From Bacteroidota bacterium (GTDB lineage: Bacteria; Bacteroidota; Bacteroidia; Bacteroidales; Paludibacteraceae): a DNA stretch of 64,000 bases. The stretch spans positions 1 through 64,000 of the forward strand of contig JAFNAV010000015.1 in assembly GCA_017860345.1 (NCBI GenBank), read 5' to 3'. The notes under the pieces are model-generated. The model was given only the letters and a program-made list of their open reading frames with translations, made no database searches and was not told where the DNA came from. Of this stretch, positions 17,497 through 25,746 are shown piece after piece (the stretch's first letter is position 1; each line of letters begins with the position of its first letter). A program made the translations under genes and the position numbers.

Positions 17497-18174
17497 ATGC
17501 GAATTGATATCATCTCTGCCGTCCCCGAACTTTTGGATAGTCCTCTCAGTCACTCTATTGTGAAGCGTGCGCGCGACAAAGGGCTGGTTGAAGTAGTAGT
17601 GCACAACCTGCGCGACTACACCACCGACAAACATCGCAGGGTAGATGATTATGCCTTCGGGTTTAGTGCAGGCATGGTTATTCAGATAGAGCCGGTCGAC
17701 CGCATCATCAGTTATCTGAAAAACGAGCGTCGTTACGACGAGGTAATATACACATCGCCCGACGGAGAACGCTTTAACCAGAAAATGGCCAACCGCATGT
17801 CGATGTACGAAAATCTGATCATCCTCTGCGGCCATTACAAGGGTATCGACCACCGCATACGCGAGCATCTTATTACTAAAGAAATAACCATTGGCGATTA
17901 TGTGCTTACCGGAGGAGAGCTTCCGGCAGCCATCATGACCGACGCCATTGTGCGCCTTATTCCCGGAGCCATTGGCGATGAGCAGTCGGCGCTATCCGAT
18001 TCATTTCAGGACAACCTGCTGGCGCCACCCGTGTATACACGGCCTTCAGAATACAAGGGATGGAAAGTGCCGGATATTTTGCTATCAGGGCATCAGGCTA
18101 AGGTAGACGAGTGGAACCACCAGCAATCGGTAGAGCGTACCAGATTACTACGCCCCGATTTGCTTCAGGAATAA
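17497..18174 (+). CDS. trmD: tRNA (guanine-37-N1)-methyltransferase TrmD
   Basis: A 225-residue SPOUT methyltransferase that uses SAM to form m1G37 next to the anticodon, preventing +1 frameshifting. The knotted SAM site is clear: [16 protein letters not shown] and [14 protein letters not shown], and the tail [11 protein letters not shown] binds tRNA. Length is normal (225-245). It lacks the usual neighbours rpsP/rimM/rplS, as is frequent in Bacteroidota. It is followed 35 nt later by the DUF1294 gene. Confidence 0.96.
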   Translation: MRIDIISAVPELLDSPLSHSIVKRARDKGLVEVVVHNLRDYTTDKHRRVDDYAFGFSAGMVIQIEPVDRIISYLKNERRYDEVIYTSPDGERFNQKMANRMSMYENLIILCGHYKGIDHRIREHLITKEITIGDYVLTGGELPAAIMTDAIVRLIPGAIGDEQSALSDSFQDNLLAPPVYTRPSEYKGWKVPDILLSGHQAKVDEWNHQQSVERTRLLRPDLLQE

Positions 18175-18209
18175 TAAGGGCATTTACCGGAACAGAGATA
18201 GACGCATAA

Positions 18210-18497
18210 ATGATTGACAACGAAATAGTGCTGTATTATCTGGCGTTTATCAACATCCTGAGCGGGTTGTTGTTTGCGCTGGACAAAAGCGCAGCCCGAA
18301 ACGGGCGTAAACGAATTTCAGAACGCACCCTGCACTTGCTTGAACTGGCTGGAGGAGTGTTTTTGAACCTGATTTTGATGTATATCCTGCGGCATAAAAA
18401 CAAAAAATTCATCTATTGGATTTGGACATGGATAATTATGGCTGGCTGGGTTAGCATAATCATTATTTTCAGGCATTTAATAAACTATTCTTTATAA
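18210..18497 (+). CDS. DUF1294 small membrane protein
   Basis: A 95-residue membrane protein. DKSAARNGRKRISERTLHLLELAGGVFLN followed by the RHKNKKF motif is the DUF1294 signature. It has a hydrophobic helix at the start, one at about 45-60 and one at 72-90. The function is unknown. It is likely co-transcribed with trmD. Confidence 0.85.
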   Translation: MIDNEIVLYYLAFINILSGLLFALDKSAARNGRKRISERTLHLLELAGGVFLNLILMYILRHKNKKFIYWIWTWIIMAGWVSIIIIFRHLINYSL

Positions 18498-18523
18498 ACG
18501 CTAATATCCAAAAGAAATATATC

Positions 18524-18608
18524 AATATGAAACAAGCATGAACGCAAAGCTTCAACAAAGCAAGAGCTCCGATAACTATCGGTACTGTCGTGCAAGTTCC
18601 ATACGACC
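18524..18608 (+). promoter_or_regulatory. Structured leader element, copy C (argC)
   Basis: The 5' arm TATGAAACAAGCA (18526-18538) pairs with TGCAAGTTCCATA (18591-18603), with an A/C mismatch and an AA/AA internal loop. Inside sits CCGATAACTATCGG. The 3' arm ends 26 nt before the argC ATG. Confidence 0.6.
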
Positions 18609-18629
18609 ATAAAAAACAAATATTATTGT

Positions 18630-19604
18630 ATGAAAAAAATCAAAACCGGCCTTATTGGCGGAGCAGGATACACCGCCGGCGAATTGTTACGCATTTTGGT
18701 GAATCACCCGAATGTAGAAATAGTGTTTGTAAACAGCAGCAGCAATGCAGGCAATGCGGTAACCGATGTACATAGTGGTTTGGTGGGCGAAACCAGTCTT
18801 ATCTTCACCTCTGAACTGCCGTTGGAACATGTCGACCTGATATTTTTATGTTCGGCTCACGGCGACAGCAAGAAGTTTATGGAGGAGAATAACGTACCTG
18901 CACACCTGAAAATAGTGGATCTATCCACCGATTATCGTCAGAAACGCACCGACCACAGCTTCGTATATGGTTTGCCCGAGCTCAACCGCGACGAAATAGT
19001 AGGAGCCAAACAAATTGCCAATCCCGGATGCTTCGCCACAGCTATTCAGCTGGCGCTGCTTCCACTTGCTGCGGCTGGCCTGCTTACCGACGAGGTGCAC
19101 GTGAACGCCATTACGGGTTCTACCGGCGCAGGTGTTAAGCCCTCGGCTACCTCCCACTTCAGTTGGCGCAACAACAATATATCTATCTACAAAGCCTTTG
19201 AGCACCAGCATCTGAATGAAATCGGGCAATCGCTCAGGCAGCTACAACCGGAGTTCGATAAGGCGGTGAACTTTATTCCCGTACGAGGTAATTTTGCCCG
19301 GGGTATTTATGCCACAAGCTACATCAACTGCCCACTGACCATTGAGCAGGCCAAAGAACTTTATAAAAACTATTATAAAGATGCAGCCTTCACATTTGTA
19401 GTAGATAAAAATCCGGATATGAAGCAGGTTGTAAACACAAACAAAGCAATTATTTATCTTGAAAAACATGGAGATAAACTGCTGATTGTATCTATGATTG
19501 ATAATTTATTAAAAGGAGCATCGGGGCAGGCTGTTCAGAATATGAATTTGCTTTTTGGTCTCGATGAAAAAACCGGGCTGGCATTAAAATCTATCGGATT
19601 TTGA
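18630..19604 (+). CDS. argC: N-acetyl-gamma-glutamyl-phosphate reductase
   Basis: A 324-residue enzyme that reduces N-acetylglutamyl phosphate to the semialdehyde with NADPH (third step of arginine synthesis). Bacteroidota often use N-succinyl intermediates instead. The Rossmann start is GLIGGAGYTAGELLRIL and the catalytic Cys lies in IANPGCFATA. The substrate motif ITGSTGAGVKPSATSHF and the C-terminal NLLKGASGQAVQNMN are intact. Length is typical for the short ArgC type. No other arg genes are near, which is unusual for Bacteroidota, where argC is often in an argGCDB cluster. Its leader carries copy C. Confidence 0.95.
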   Translation: MKKIKTGLIGGAGYTAGELLRILVNHPNVEIVFVNSSSNAGNAVTDVHSGLVGETSLIFTSELPLEHVDLIFLCSAHGDSKKFMEENNVPAHLKIVDLSTDYRQKRTDHSFVYGLPELNRDEIVGAKQIANPGCFATAIQLALLPLAAAGLLTDEVHVNAITGSTGAGVKPSATSHFSWRNNNISIYKAFEHQHLNEIGQSLRQLQPEFDKAVNFIPVRGNFARGIYATSYINCPLTIEQAKELYKNYYKDAAFTFVVDKNPDMKQVVNTNKAIIYLEKHGDKLLIVSMIDNLLKGASGQAVQNMNLLFGLDEKTGLALKSIGF

Positions 19605-19803
19605 AAAACAAATGGCACGAACGGATATTAAAACGCATCACAGTGGTTAGTTGTACTCGCCGAAACTGTGAAAATACTTAAATTTTAAGGAACTTATGCC
19701 ACAATATTCTGAAAAAAAACGCCAAAATCCTAAAATAATGTTATAAAACATCTTTTTTGATGAATATTTTATCAAAACTATTGCATATACAAAAAATGCG
19801 CCT

Positions 19804-19811
19804 TATCTTTG
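19804..19811 (+). promoter_or_regulatory. -7 box of the candidate small RNA
   Basis: TATCTTTG, with ATTG about 20 nt upstream as -33. No ORF follows on this strand before the terminator at 19931. Confidence 0.6.
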
Positions 19812-19816
19812 TATCG

Positions 19817-19970
19817 TGATTTTTTCATAGTATTAGATTTAAGGTTAACAAAAAAGATTGGTAGTCGGCCGTGAGGTTCACTACCTTTCGCATTTTATAG
19901 GGTTATAGTAAAAGAAATTTGAACCAATATAAAAAGCCACTTGCAAAACACAGATGCAAGTGGCTTTCAA
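19817..19970 (+). ncRNA. Candidate small RNA or orphan structured leader
   Basis: A transcription unit of about 150 nt is bounded by a TATCTTTG promoter and the terminator hairpin at 19931-19967, with no ORF inside. It begins with an AT-rich single-stranded stretch (TCATAGTATTAGATTTAAGG), then a hairpin GGTAGT ... ACTACC at 19860-19885. The opening looks like a leader sequence I recall as recurrent in Bacteroidales, possibly before cold-shock or RNA-binding protein genes; I could not verify this. Here no such gene follows, because the next + strand CDS starts at 21975. No name is assigned. Confidence 0.45.
19931..19967. terminator. Terminator between the small RNA and the SGNH gene
   Basis: AAAGCCACTTGCA pairs perfectly with TGCAAGTGGCTTT over a 9-nt loop. 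The T-run is better on the minus strand (serving the gene ending at 19992), but the hairpin also closes the + unit. Confidence 0.8.
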
Positions 19971-19991
19971 TTTATATAAGTGCATAATAAG

Positions 19992-20570
19992 CTATTTGTT
20001 CTTCAGGGCACGAGCAATAATCTCAGCCATCTTTGCCGCCGCCTTTTCGTTTGGGTGAATATCGTCGGGGAAATCAGCACCGTCGTTTTTCAGTCCGCCA
20101 TACAGATCAACCACCTGCAAATTATTTCTGACAGCAAGGCGTTCTACAGCCGGAATCACACCATTAACTACCGTAGAGTCGTTAATGCCCCATTTGGTTT
20201 TGAATGCCGGAACCGGCTTACACAGCAGAATGCGGGGTTTGGATTTCAGGGTCGAAAAAGTATCGATGAGTGCCTGATAATCTTTTTCAAAATCAGCCAG
20301 CTTCCAGTTATAAGGCTTGGTGTCGTTGGTTCCAAGTTTGATAACAATAATATCGGGCTTAAACGCAAACACATTGCTAAACTCATTGCAGTTCCAATAC
20401 ACCGCATACCGTTTGCCCAACAATTGGTTTAGCACTACAGGGTAGCCATCGCGGCTTTGGCGCGAAATGCCTGCACCCTCGGTAATACTATCGCCTACGC
20501 AGGCCACTTTTACAGCACAGCTGCTTACCAAAAAAATAAGCAACAGAGGAATAATTGTGATTCTTTTCAT
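19992..20570 (-). CDS. SGNH/GDSL hydrolase lipoprotein
   Basis: A 192-residue esterase-type protein. The lipoprotein signal FLVSSCAV places the lipobox Cys at 18. SGNH blocks are complete: GDSITEG with nucleophile Ser28, an LGTND block and the C-terminal DDIHPNE with catalytic Asp/His. Such envelope lipoproteins remove acetyl or acyl groups from sugars or lipids; the substrate is not readable. The gene is monocistronic, with a minus-strand promoter at 20680-20687, leader element copy D and its own terminator. Confidence 0.88.
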   Translation of the reverse strand: MKRITIIPLLLIFLVSSCAVKVACVGDSITEGAGISRQSRDGYPVVLNQLLGKRYAVYWNCNEFSNVFAFKPDIIVIKLGTNDTKPYNWKLADFEKDYQALIDTFSTLKSKPRILLCKPVPAFKTKWGINDSTVVNGVIPAVERLAVRNNLQVVDLYGGLKNDGADFPDDIHPNEKAAAKMAEIIARALKNK

Positions 20571-20587
20571 CTATAAATAATTATTTT

Positions 20588-20670
20588 TTAGTGATCGGAT
20601 GAAACTCACAAAACAAAATTTATCCCCTTAGCTATCGGGATGATTTAATTTTGCCATGTTCATTTCAAAA
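20588..20670 (-). promoter_or_regulatory. Structured leader element, copy D (SGNH gene)
   Basis: On the minus strand, ATGAAC ... GCA pairs with TGT-GA-GTTTCAT. Inside, CAAAATT/AATTTTG and TCCC/GGGGA form a second stem around GATAGCTAA. The GTTTCAT arm ends 28 nt before the ATG. The element begins within about 5 nt of the predicted transcription start. Confidence 0.55.
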
Positions 20671-20679
20671 TTGTTTTTG

Positions 20680-20687
20680 CAAAAATA
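20680..20687 (-). promoter_or_regulatory. -7 box of the SGNH hydrolase gene
   Basis: TATTTTTG on the minus strand predicts a transcript starting near 20674 with a leader of about 104 nt consisting almost entirely of copy D. Confidence 0.5.
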
Positions 20688-20688
20688 A

Positions 20689-21060
20689 TCATTCTGCATC
20701 TTGTTTCAAACGTTTTTCGCGTAAACTTCTGAAATATCCATCCATAAACAGCAGGAAAAGAACAATAACTGCGATATAAATACTAAAGCCCAGCGCCGAA
20801 GAAGAAACCTGCACAGCAAACATGCTTTTAACGCTTTTCAAAAAAGTAAGCAATATACCATCCTTAAGTAAGAATCCGGCCAAACCTACCAAAAGCAAAG
20901 AAACACCCCCAACAAGCAGATAGCTCAGCACGGTTTGCCGTCTTTTGCGTACCGCCACATCCTTATTTATTTGTTCCATAAGCCTGCTGTTGAAGCCCGC
21001 AGGTAGCTCATCAGGCCACTGCTGTTTCAGCGCATCGCCTATTATTTTATCACTACTCAT
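20689..21060 (-). CDS. Small membrane protein, putative anti-sigma partner
   Basis: A 123-residue protein. The N-terminal soluble part of about 40 residues (ALKQQWPDELPAGFNSRLMEQINKD) is followed by two transmembrane helices (about 44-66 and 88-106) and a charged tail. It lies 67 nt after the ECF sigma gene on the same strand. Short membrane proteins in this position usually act as anti-sigma factors or accessory regulators. I see no zinc-finger or FecR motif, so the assignment rests on context. No terminator follows before the copy D promoter region. Confidence 0.65.
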   Translation of the reverse strand: MSSDKIIGDALKQQWPDELPAGFNSRLMEQINKDVAVRKRRQTVLSYLLVGGVSLLLVGLAGFLLKDGILLTFLKSVKSMFAVQVSSSALGFSIYIAVIVLFLLFMDGYFRSLREKRLKQDAE

Positions 21061-21127
21061 GGTTTTCTGTTTTTATATATCATTTTAAATCAATATCTTA
21101 TAACACCAAACTACCACCCAAGCCCCA

Positions 21128-21691
21128 TCAGGCATCGGCTTTGGTAAGTTCGCGTATCATTACGTAAAGTTTTTTTCGGGTTCTGTGAAGCTTCACTTTT
21201 ACATTATCGGGCGTAATACCAAATACCTGAGCCAGCTCCTGTACCGGATTATTTTCGAGATAATAGAGCGTAATCAATGCTTTTTCGTCGGGATTAAGCT
21301 TCTCTATGGCTTTTTCCATATGAATCAGCAGTTCCTCACTATCGTTACCGGCCAGCAATCTGTCTACATCCTCGTCGGCCACAGTATCAATCACATATTC
21401 ATCAATAGCCGGAAACACAATTTTCTTTTTGCGTACCGCCGATATGGCTGTGTTGTAACCAATTCTGAAAAGCCAGGTAGAAAAACTACAATCGCCCCGA
21501 TAAGTATCCAGCTTTCTGAAAGCTTTCAGAAAAGTATCCTGCGTCAGTTCCTCTGCATCTTCTTTAGACTGCACCACACGCACGATAAGCGTAAATACCG
21601 AATGGCTATAACTGTTCAGGAAATACGAAAACAAGTTTGTATCTCCATCCAGTATCTTTTTTATGTAGTTTATCTCGGTCTGATGATCCAT
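21128..21691 (-). CDS. ECF RNA polymerase sigma factor
   Basis: A 187-residue sigma factor, starting at MDHQTEINYIKKIL; an alternative Met lies two codons upstream at 21697. Region 2 is SKEDAEELTQDTFLKAFRKLDTYRGDCSFSTWLFRIGYNTAISAVRKK and region 4 is LNPDEKALITLYYLENNPVQELAQVFGITPDNVKVKLHRTRKKL. It belongs to the general SigW/RpoE-like group rather than the FecI-like group at 14037. The downstream membrane protein is its likely regulator and the divergent DUF6249 gene a possible target or partner. The promoter with ATG-proximal TATTTTTG is listed separately. Confidence 0.92.
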   Translation of the reverse strand: MDHQTEINYIKKILDGDTNLFSYFLNSYSHSVFTLIVRVVQSKEDAEELTQDTFLKAFRKLDTYRGDCSFSTWLFRIGYNTAISAVRKKKIVFPAIDEYVIDTVADEDVDRLLAGNDSEELLIHMEKAIEKLNPDEKALITLYYLENNPVQELAQVFGITPDNVKVKLHRTRKKLYVMIRELTKADA

Positions 21692-21726
21692 ATACATTTA
21701 ATGACGCAGCCCGGAAGATTAGGTTA

Positions 21727-21757
21727 CAAAAATAAGTCATAATTTATAATATGCAAT
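21727..21757 (-). promoter_or_regulatory. Promoter of the second ECF sigma gene
   Basis: On the minus strand, ATTG (21754-21757), a 19-nt spacer and TATTTTTG (21727-21734) closely match the Bacteroidota vegetative consensus. Confidence 0.65.
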
Positions 21758-21974
21758 CCATATTGTTTTAGCTAAAAGCATTTACTTAAAACAACGTAGT
21801 GAGCTATCTGATTCAAAATCATCTTAAAAAAACACTAAACAAGTACGATGCACTATTTTTCAGAATTAATGGCCATATCGTACAAAAAAACCAGCTTACT
21901 TGTAACCATATTCAATCAGCGGCGTCAAACATACAAAGCTAAAAAATTATTTACATTTAAAAAGAATAAAAATT

Positions 21975-22385
21975 ATGATGGATTTCATTTCAATCCCTTT
22001 GGTGATAGGGATTATTACCTTAGGCGTGTACAAACTTTTTGAACTATTTGTACGAAAAAAAGAACGGTTGTCGATTATTGAAAAAATCGGGGATAAGTTT
22101 GACCCTTCTATGATTGAAAACAAGTTTTCGTTTCCCGACAAACAAACAGGAGGCAGCACATTTGGCACACTTAAAATTGCCAGCCTGCTATTAGGTGTAG
22201 GATTTGGGCTGCTGATTGGCTTCTTTATCAGCTACTATTACTATGGTGGAATTAATTTTGAAAACGATTATTACTACAAAGTTCGCGAGATGGCTGGTGT
22301 AATCTATGGAGCATCGGTACTTTTGTTTGGCGGTTTGGGTTTAATGATATCTTTTATTGTTGAAATAAAATATCTGAAAAAATAA
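21975..22385 (+). CDS. DUF6249-like membrane protein
   Basis: A 136-residue protein with an N-terminal transmembrane helix (IPLVIGIITLGVYKLFELFV), a charged cytoplasmic stretch (KKERLSIIEKIGDKFDP) and two further helices at about 67-88 and 107-129. The layout and KLFELFVRKKERL opening fit the DUF6249 family, which in Bacteroidota commonly sits next to an ECF sigma gene, as here (divergent, 283 nt away). The function is unknown. Its start may be the second Met. A strong terminator follows. Confidence 0.75.
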   Translation: MMDFISIPLVIGIITLGVYKLFELFVRKKERLSIIEKIGDKFDPSMIENKFSFPDKQTGGSTFGTLKIASLLLGVGFGLLIGFFISYYYYGGINFENDYYYKVREMAGVIYGASVLLFGGLGLMISFIVEIKYLKK

Positions 22386-22404
22386 CCCTTAAGAACGTGT
22401 AAAA

Positions 22405-22466
22405 CGAAGACGCAAAGCGCAATGAGATAATACTCTTTGCATGCATTGCGTCTTTGTTTTTTTTGT
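22405..22466 (+). terminator. Double-stem terminator made from a GACGCAAAG palindrome
   Basis: The outer stem AGACGCAA/TTGCGTCT encloses GCAA-GAG/CTC-TTGC around ATAATA and is followed by TTTGTTTTTTTTG. It terminates the DUF6249 gene. The arm sequence is related to the inverted repeat at 13766-13829. Confidence 0.75.
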
Positions 22467-22508
22467 GGCTCAGCTCACACAGAGCCGACCAAATGCTGAC
22501 ATCCCTGC

Positions 22509-24713
22509 CTAAGGCATCACCTGAATCTTAACAGCGCTTTTAACGTCGCCGGCCGAGGCCGCATTACTCAACACAAAATCGCCGGGTTCTACTGTCCACT
22601 GATGCGTTTTATCGTTGAAGTAAGCAAGGTCGCTCACCTTAATATCGAGATTTACGGTTTGTGTTTCGCCAGCTTTCAGAAAAATCTTCTTAAATGCTTT
22701 GAGTTCCTTAGCCGGACGAATAACTGATGCTTTCGGCTGCGAAGCATATATTTGTACAGCTTCAGCACCATCCATCGTACCGGTATTCTTCAAAGTAAAA
22801 GAAACTTTCACCACATCAGTAGCTGCATAAACCTTTTTATCGGCAGATATTTTACCATACTCAAAAGTAGTATACGAAAGGCCGTACCCAAACGGGAAAA
22901 GCGGCTTTACCTTTTTAGTATCGAACCAACGGTAACCCACCAGAATATCTTCTTTGTAATACTGGTTAATGCTATCGCCCGGATAAGATAATTTATCGAA
23001 CGCATGTGCGCCATAATCAGTAAGTTTCTGTCCGAAAGTAAACGGCAACTTTCCACTGGGATTAACTGTACCCGATATAACTCCGGCCAAAGCATTGCCA
23101 CTTTCAGAGCCCAGATACCAGGCCTGCATTACAGCCGGAACTTCTTTCAGCCAGGGCATGGCCACCGCGTTGCCACTTACCAATACTACAACCAGGTTTT
23201 TATTCACTTTCAATATCTCTCTGATCAGGTCATCCTGTCCGAATGGGAGATTATAAGATGTACGATCCCCAGCTTCGCAGTCTTGCTCGTGGTTTTTGTT
23301 CAACCCTCCAACAAAGAATACTATTTCGGCCTCACGGGCTGTTTTCACAGCCTCGTCGAACAGTTTTTGCTGATTTTCTTTCGGTGCAATAACCCGTCCG
23401 TACACCGAAGGACCTGTAGAATATCCTTTGCTGTAAACCACATTGGCAGCGCCATACACCTGCTGCAAACCTTCGAGTGGCGAAACCTCATATTTTACTT
23501 TCAACGTCGACGAGCCACCTCCTTCGGTCATACTGCGGGTAGCATTCTCGCCAATGACTGCTATTTTTTTGTATTTTCCGGCTTGTACAGGTAAGAATTG
23601 TTTATCGTTTTTAAGCAGTACAATACCTTCTTCGGCCACCCGGCGTGCAGCAAGGCTGTGAGTTTCATTCACAAAACTGCCGTAGGGGCGCTCACCCATC
23701 ATAGAGGTACGGAACGTCATACGTAAAATTCGCCTTACTTTATCATCGAGTACCGAAACCGGAACCTCACCACTTTTGAGCAATTTCAGAAATGGTTTTG
23801 CCAGATAATAATCTTCGTAAGTAAAAACCGACATAGAGCTTAATCCGTTGGTATAGCTACCCATCTCAATATCCAGGCCATTCAGCGCCGCCTCTTGGGT
23901 ATTGTGTGCCCCACCCCAGTCGGTCACCACTACACCATCAAAATTCCACTCGCCTTTCAGTATTTTATTCAGCAACAAATCGTTATGACAGCAATGCTGA
24001 CCTCTGAATTTGTTGTACGAACCCATAATAGACCAAACACCACCCTCTTCTACCGCAGCTTTAAAAGCGGGAAGATATATTTCGTACAAAGCGCGGTCGC
24101 TCAGTTCTACATTGATATGCCCGCGCCACATCTCCTGATTATTCAGGGCAAAATGCTTAACGCAAGCAGCTACACCACTTTGCTGAACCCCTTTGATATA
24201 CGGAACCGACAAGCGTGCTGCCAAATAGGGATCTTCGCCCATATACTCAAAATTACGTCCGTTGAGCGGCGTGCGATAGATGTTTACACCCGGGCCAAGC
24301 AAAATATCCTTGCGCCTATAGCGAGCTTCCTCGCCTATGGCCACACCGTAAGCATGAGCCAAATCGGGATTGAATGTAGCAGCCAGACAGGTAAGAGCAG
24401 GAAAAGCAGTACATGAATCGTTGGTCCATTTAGCTGCGCCCCAGGAGTCCCACTCAATTTCTTCACGCACCCCATGCGGGCCGTCACTCATCCATATTTC
24501 AGGTATACCCAAACGAGGCACCCCATGCGACGAAAATTTAGATTGAGCATGGCACATAGCCACTTTCTCTTCGAGCGTCATGCGCGACAAAGCATCTTCA
24601 ACCCGTTTTTCCACAGGTTGTGAGTTATCAAGATAGATTGGTTTCATGGGTGATTGAGCCTGTAGGCTGGTTACAGCCCAAAGCAGGATAAGAAGTTTTC
24701 GGATTTTAATCAT
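22509..24713 (-). CDS. GH3 family beta-glucosidase-type glycosidase
   Basis: A 734-residue secreted enzyme with a signal peptide (ends LQAQ, residue 20). The GH3 N-terminal barrel has the substrate motif KHFALNNQE and the nucleophile Asp265 in GVVVTDWGGAH. The second GH3 domain follows (about 355-575, with GLNKNHEQDCEAGDRTSYNLP), then a fibronectin III-like C-terminal domain (about 640-720). The family hydrolyses non-reducing-end beta-glucosides or beta-xylosides in the periplasm. It is monocistronic with a -7 box TATTTTTG at 24754-24761 (minus). It lies 8 kb from the PUL, yet could finish breakdown of the cello-oligosaccharides left after xylose removal; that is inference. Confidence 0.92.
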   Translation of the reverse strand: MIKIRKLLILLWAVTSLQAQSPMKPIYLDNSQPVEKRVEDALSRMTLEEKVAMCHAQSKFSSHGVPRLGIPEIWMSDGPHGVREEIEWDSWGAAKWTNDSCTAFPALTCLAATFNPDLAHAYGVAIGEEARYRRKDILLGPGVNIYRTPLNGRNFEYMGEDPYLAARLSVPYIKGVQQSGVAACVKHFALNNQEMWRGHINVELSDRALYEIYLPAFKAAVEEGGVWSIMGSYNKFRGQHCCHNDLLLNKILKGEWNFDGVVVTDWGGAHNTQEAALNGLDIEMGSYTNGLSSMSVFTYEDYYLAKPFLKLLKSGEVPVSVLDDKVRRILRMTFRTSMMGERPYGSFVNETHSLAARRVAEEGIVLLKNDKQFLPVQAGKYKKIAVIGENATRSMTEGGGSSTLKVKYEVSPLEGLQQVYGAANVVYSKGYSTGPSVYGRVIAPKENQQKLFDEAVKTAREAEIVFFVGGLNKNHEQDCEAGDRTSYNLPFGQDDLIREILKVNKNLVVVLVSGNAVAMPWLKEVPAVMQAWYLGSESGNALAGVISGTVNPSGKLPFTFGQKLTDYGAHAFDKLSYPGDSINQYYKEDILVGYRWFDTKKVKPLFPFGYGLSYTTFEYGKISADKKVYAATDVVKVSFTLKNTGTMDGAEAVQIYASQPKASVIRPAKELKAFKKIFLKAGETQTVNLDIKVSDLAYFNDKTHQWTVEPGDFVLSNAASAGDVKSAVKIQVMP

Positions 24714-24848
24714 GGAATTATCAGATATGGTTTTAATAAAATTATTTCATTTACAAAAATAAAAGAAAACATTGGATTAGCACTCTTGCTCAGCGTTTGT
24801 TTTTAAGGCTGATATTATTCAAAAAACGGGGCATTTTGTTTCTATCAT

Positions 24849-24887
24849 AAAAAAACGGGCACTTTCTCACGCAGAGAAGTACCCGTG
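24849..24887 (-). terminator. Terminator of the outer-membrane barrel gene
   Basis: On the minus strand, ACGGGTACTT pairs with AAGTGCCCGT and is followed by seven T. A palindromic AAAAAAGATCTTTTTT also sits just before the stop codon. Confidence 0.75.
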
Positions 24888-24910
24888 TTTATCAGAAAAA
24901 AGATCTTTTT

Positions 24911-25498
24911 TTAAAGTTCGTACGAAAGAGAAATACCCATGGTATTTGTTTTATACGAGATGTTGTCAGATTTATACTGGTCCATAACGCCCCAGTCATA
25001 AGAAAACCGAAGAGTGGCGTTCCGGTATTTAAGACCCGCACCAACCCCAAGTTGAACATTAAATCTGGAGAAATCTTCATCCTCATAAACGCTTACCGGA
25101 TCAGCATCATTTATTTGTGAAGTACCCGATAATACATACGAAAAATCAGGACCGGCAAAACCAATCAGTTTCAAATCGCCTGCCAGTGGCAACGAAGCTT
25201 CGATGCGCAAGGGAACATCCAACTGATGACCTTTATACTTTGCATCAAACAACGAAAGAATTTTAGTATCGGACTGATAATAAGAATAATGCAAACCATA
25301 CTGCAACGACAAAGGCCCTGCAATGCCCTGATATGAATTAATCCCTACCCTGATACCATTTACGGGATCTGACTTTTCACCACCCACAACACCGGTGGAC
25401 TGAACATACCCAATTTGGAAATCCTGAGCTTTAGCGGTATACGAAACAGCCAAAGCTGCAACTACAACAAATAAAATCTTAACTTTTTTGTTCATCAT
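24911..25498 (-). CDS. Outer-membrane beta-barrel (porin-like) protein
   Basis: A 195-residue protein with a signal peptide (ends YTAKAQ, about 25). The mature part shows the eight-strand barrel pattern: QIGYVQSTGVVGG, IRVGINSYQGI, LSLQYGLHYSYYQ, VPLRIEASLPL, KLIGFAGPDFSYVLSG, NVQLGVGAGLKYRNATLRFSYDWGVMD and a C-terminal TMGISLSYEL. It matches the outer-membrane beta-barrel family PF13568. The exact role is unknown. It is a single gene with its own terminator. Confidence 0.82.
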   Translation of the reverse strand: MMNKKVKILFVVVAALAVSYTAKAQDFQIGYVQSTGVVGGEKSDPVNGIRVGINSYQGIAGPLSLQYGLHYSYYQSDTKILSLFDAKYKGHQLDVPLRIEASLPLAGDLKLIGFAGPDFSYVLSGTSQINDADPVSVYEDEDFSRFNVQLGVGAGLKYRNATLRFSYDWGVMDQYKSDNISYKTNTMGISLSYEL

Positions 25499-25746
25499 GT
25501 TTTTTAGTTTAATAAATAATATACATAGAGTATAAAATCAACTACTATGCCAAAAAATATTATTTACTGAACATATAAAACATTTAAGCCGGCATATGCC
25601 TCGTTATCAAAAAGATATATTTTTAATTTATTTACACGAACAATCAGACTGCCACTCATCCGTTCTGAATGGATAAGCCGGAATTCCACAACTATTTGTC
25701 AGGTTGCAATCCGGATTTGCAAATAAACCCTTTATCCACAGAGATT

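Noticed and set aside
21848-22042. Plus-strand 64-residue ORF before the DUF6249 gene
   Set aside because: Ends inside the DUF6249 gene in another frame and has no signal or domain features.
24892-25086. Minus-strand ORF overlapping the outer-membrane barrel gene
   Set aside because: Out-of-frame shadow of the barrel gene.
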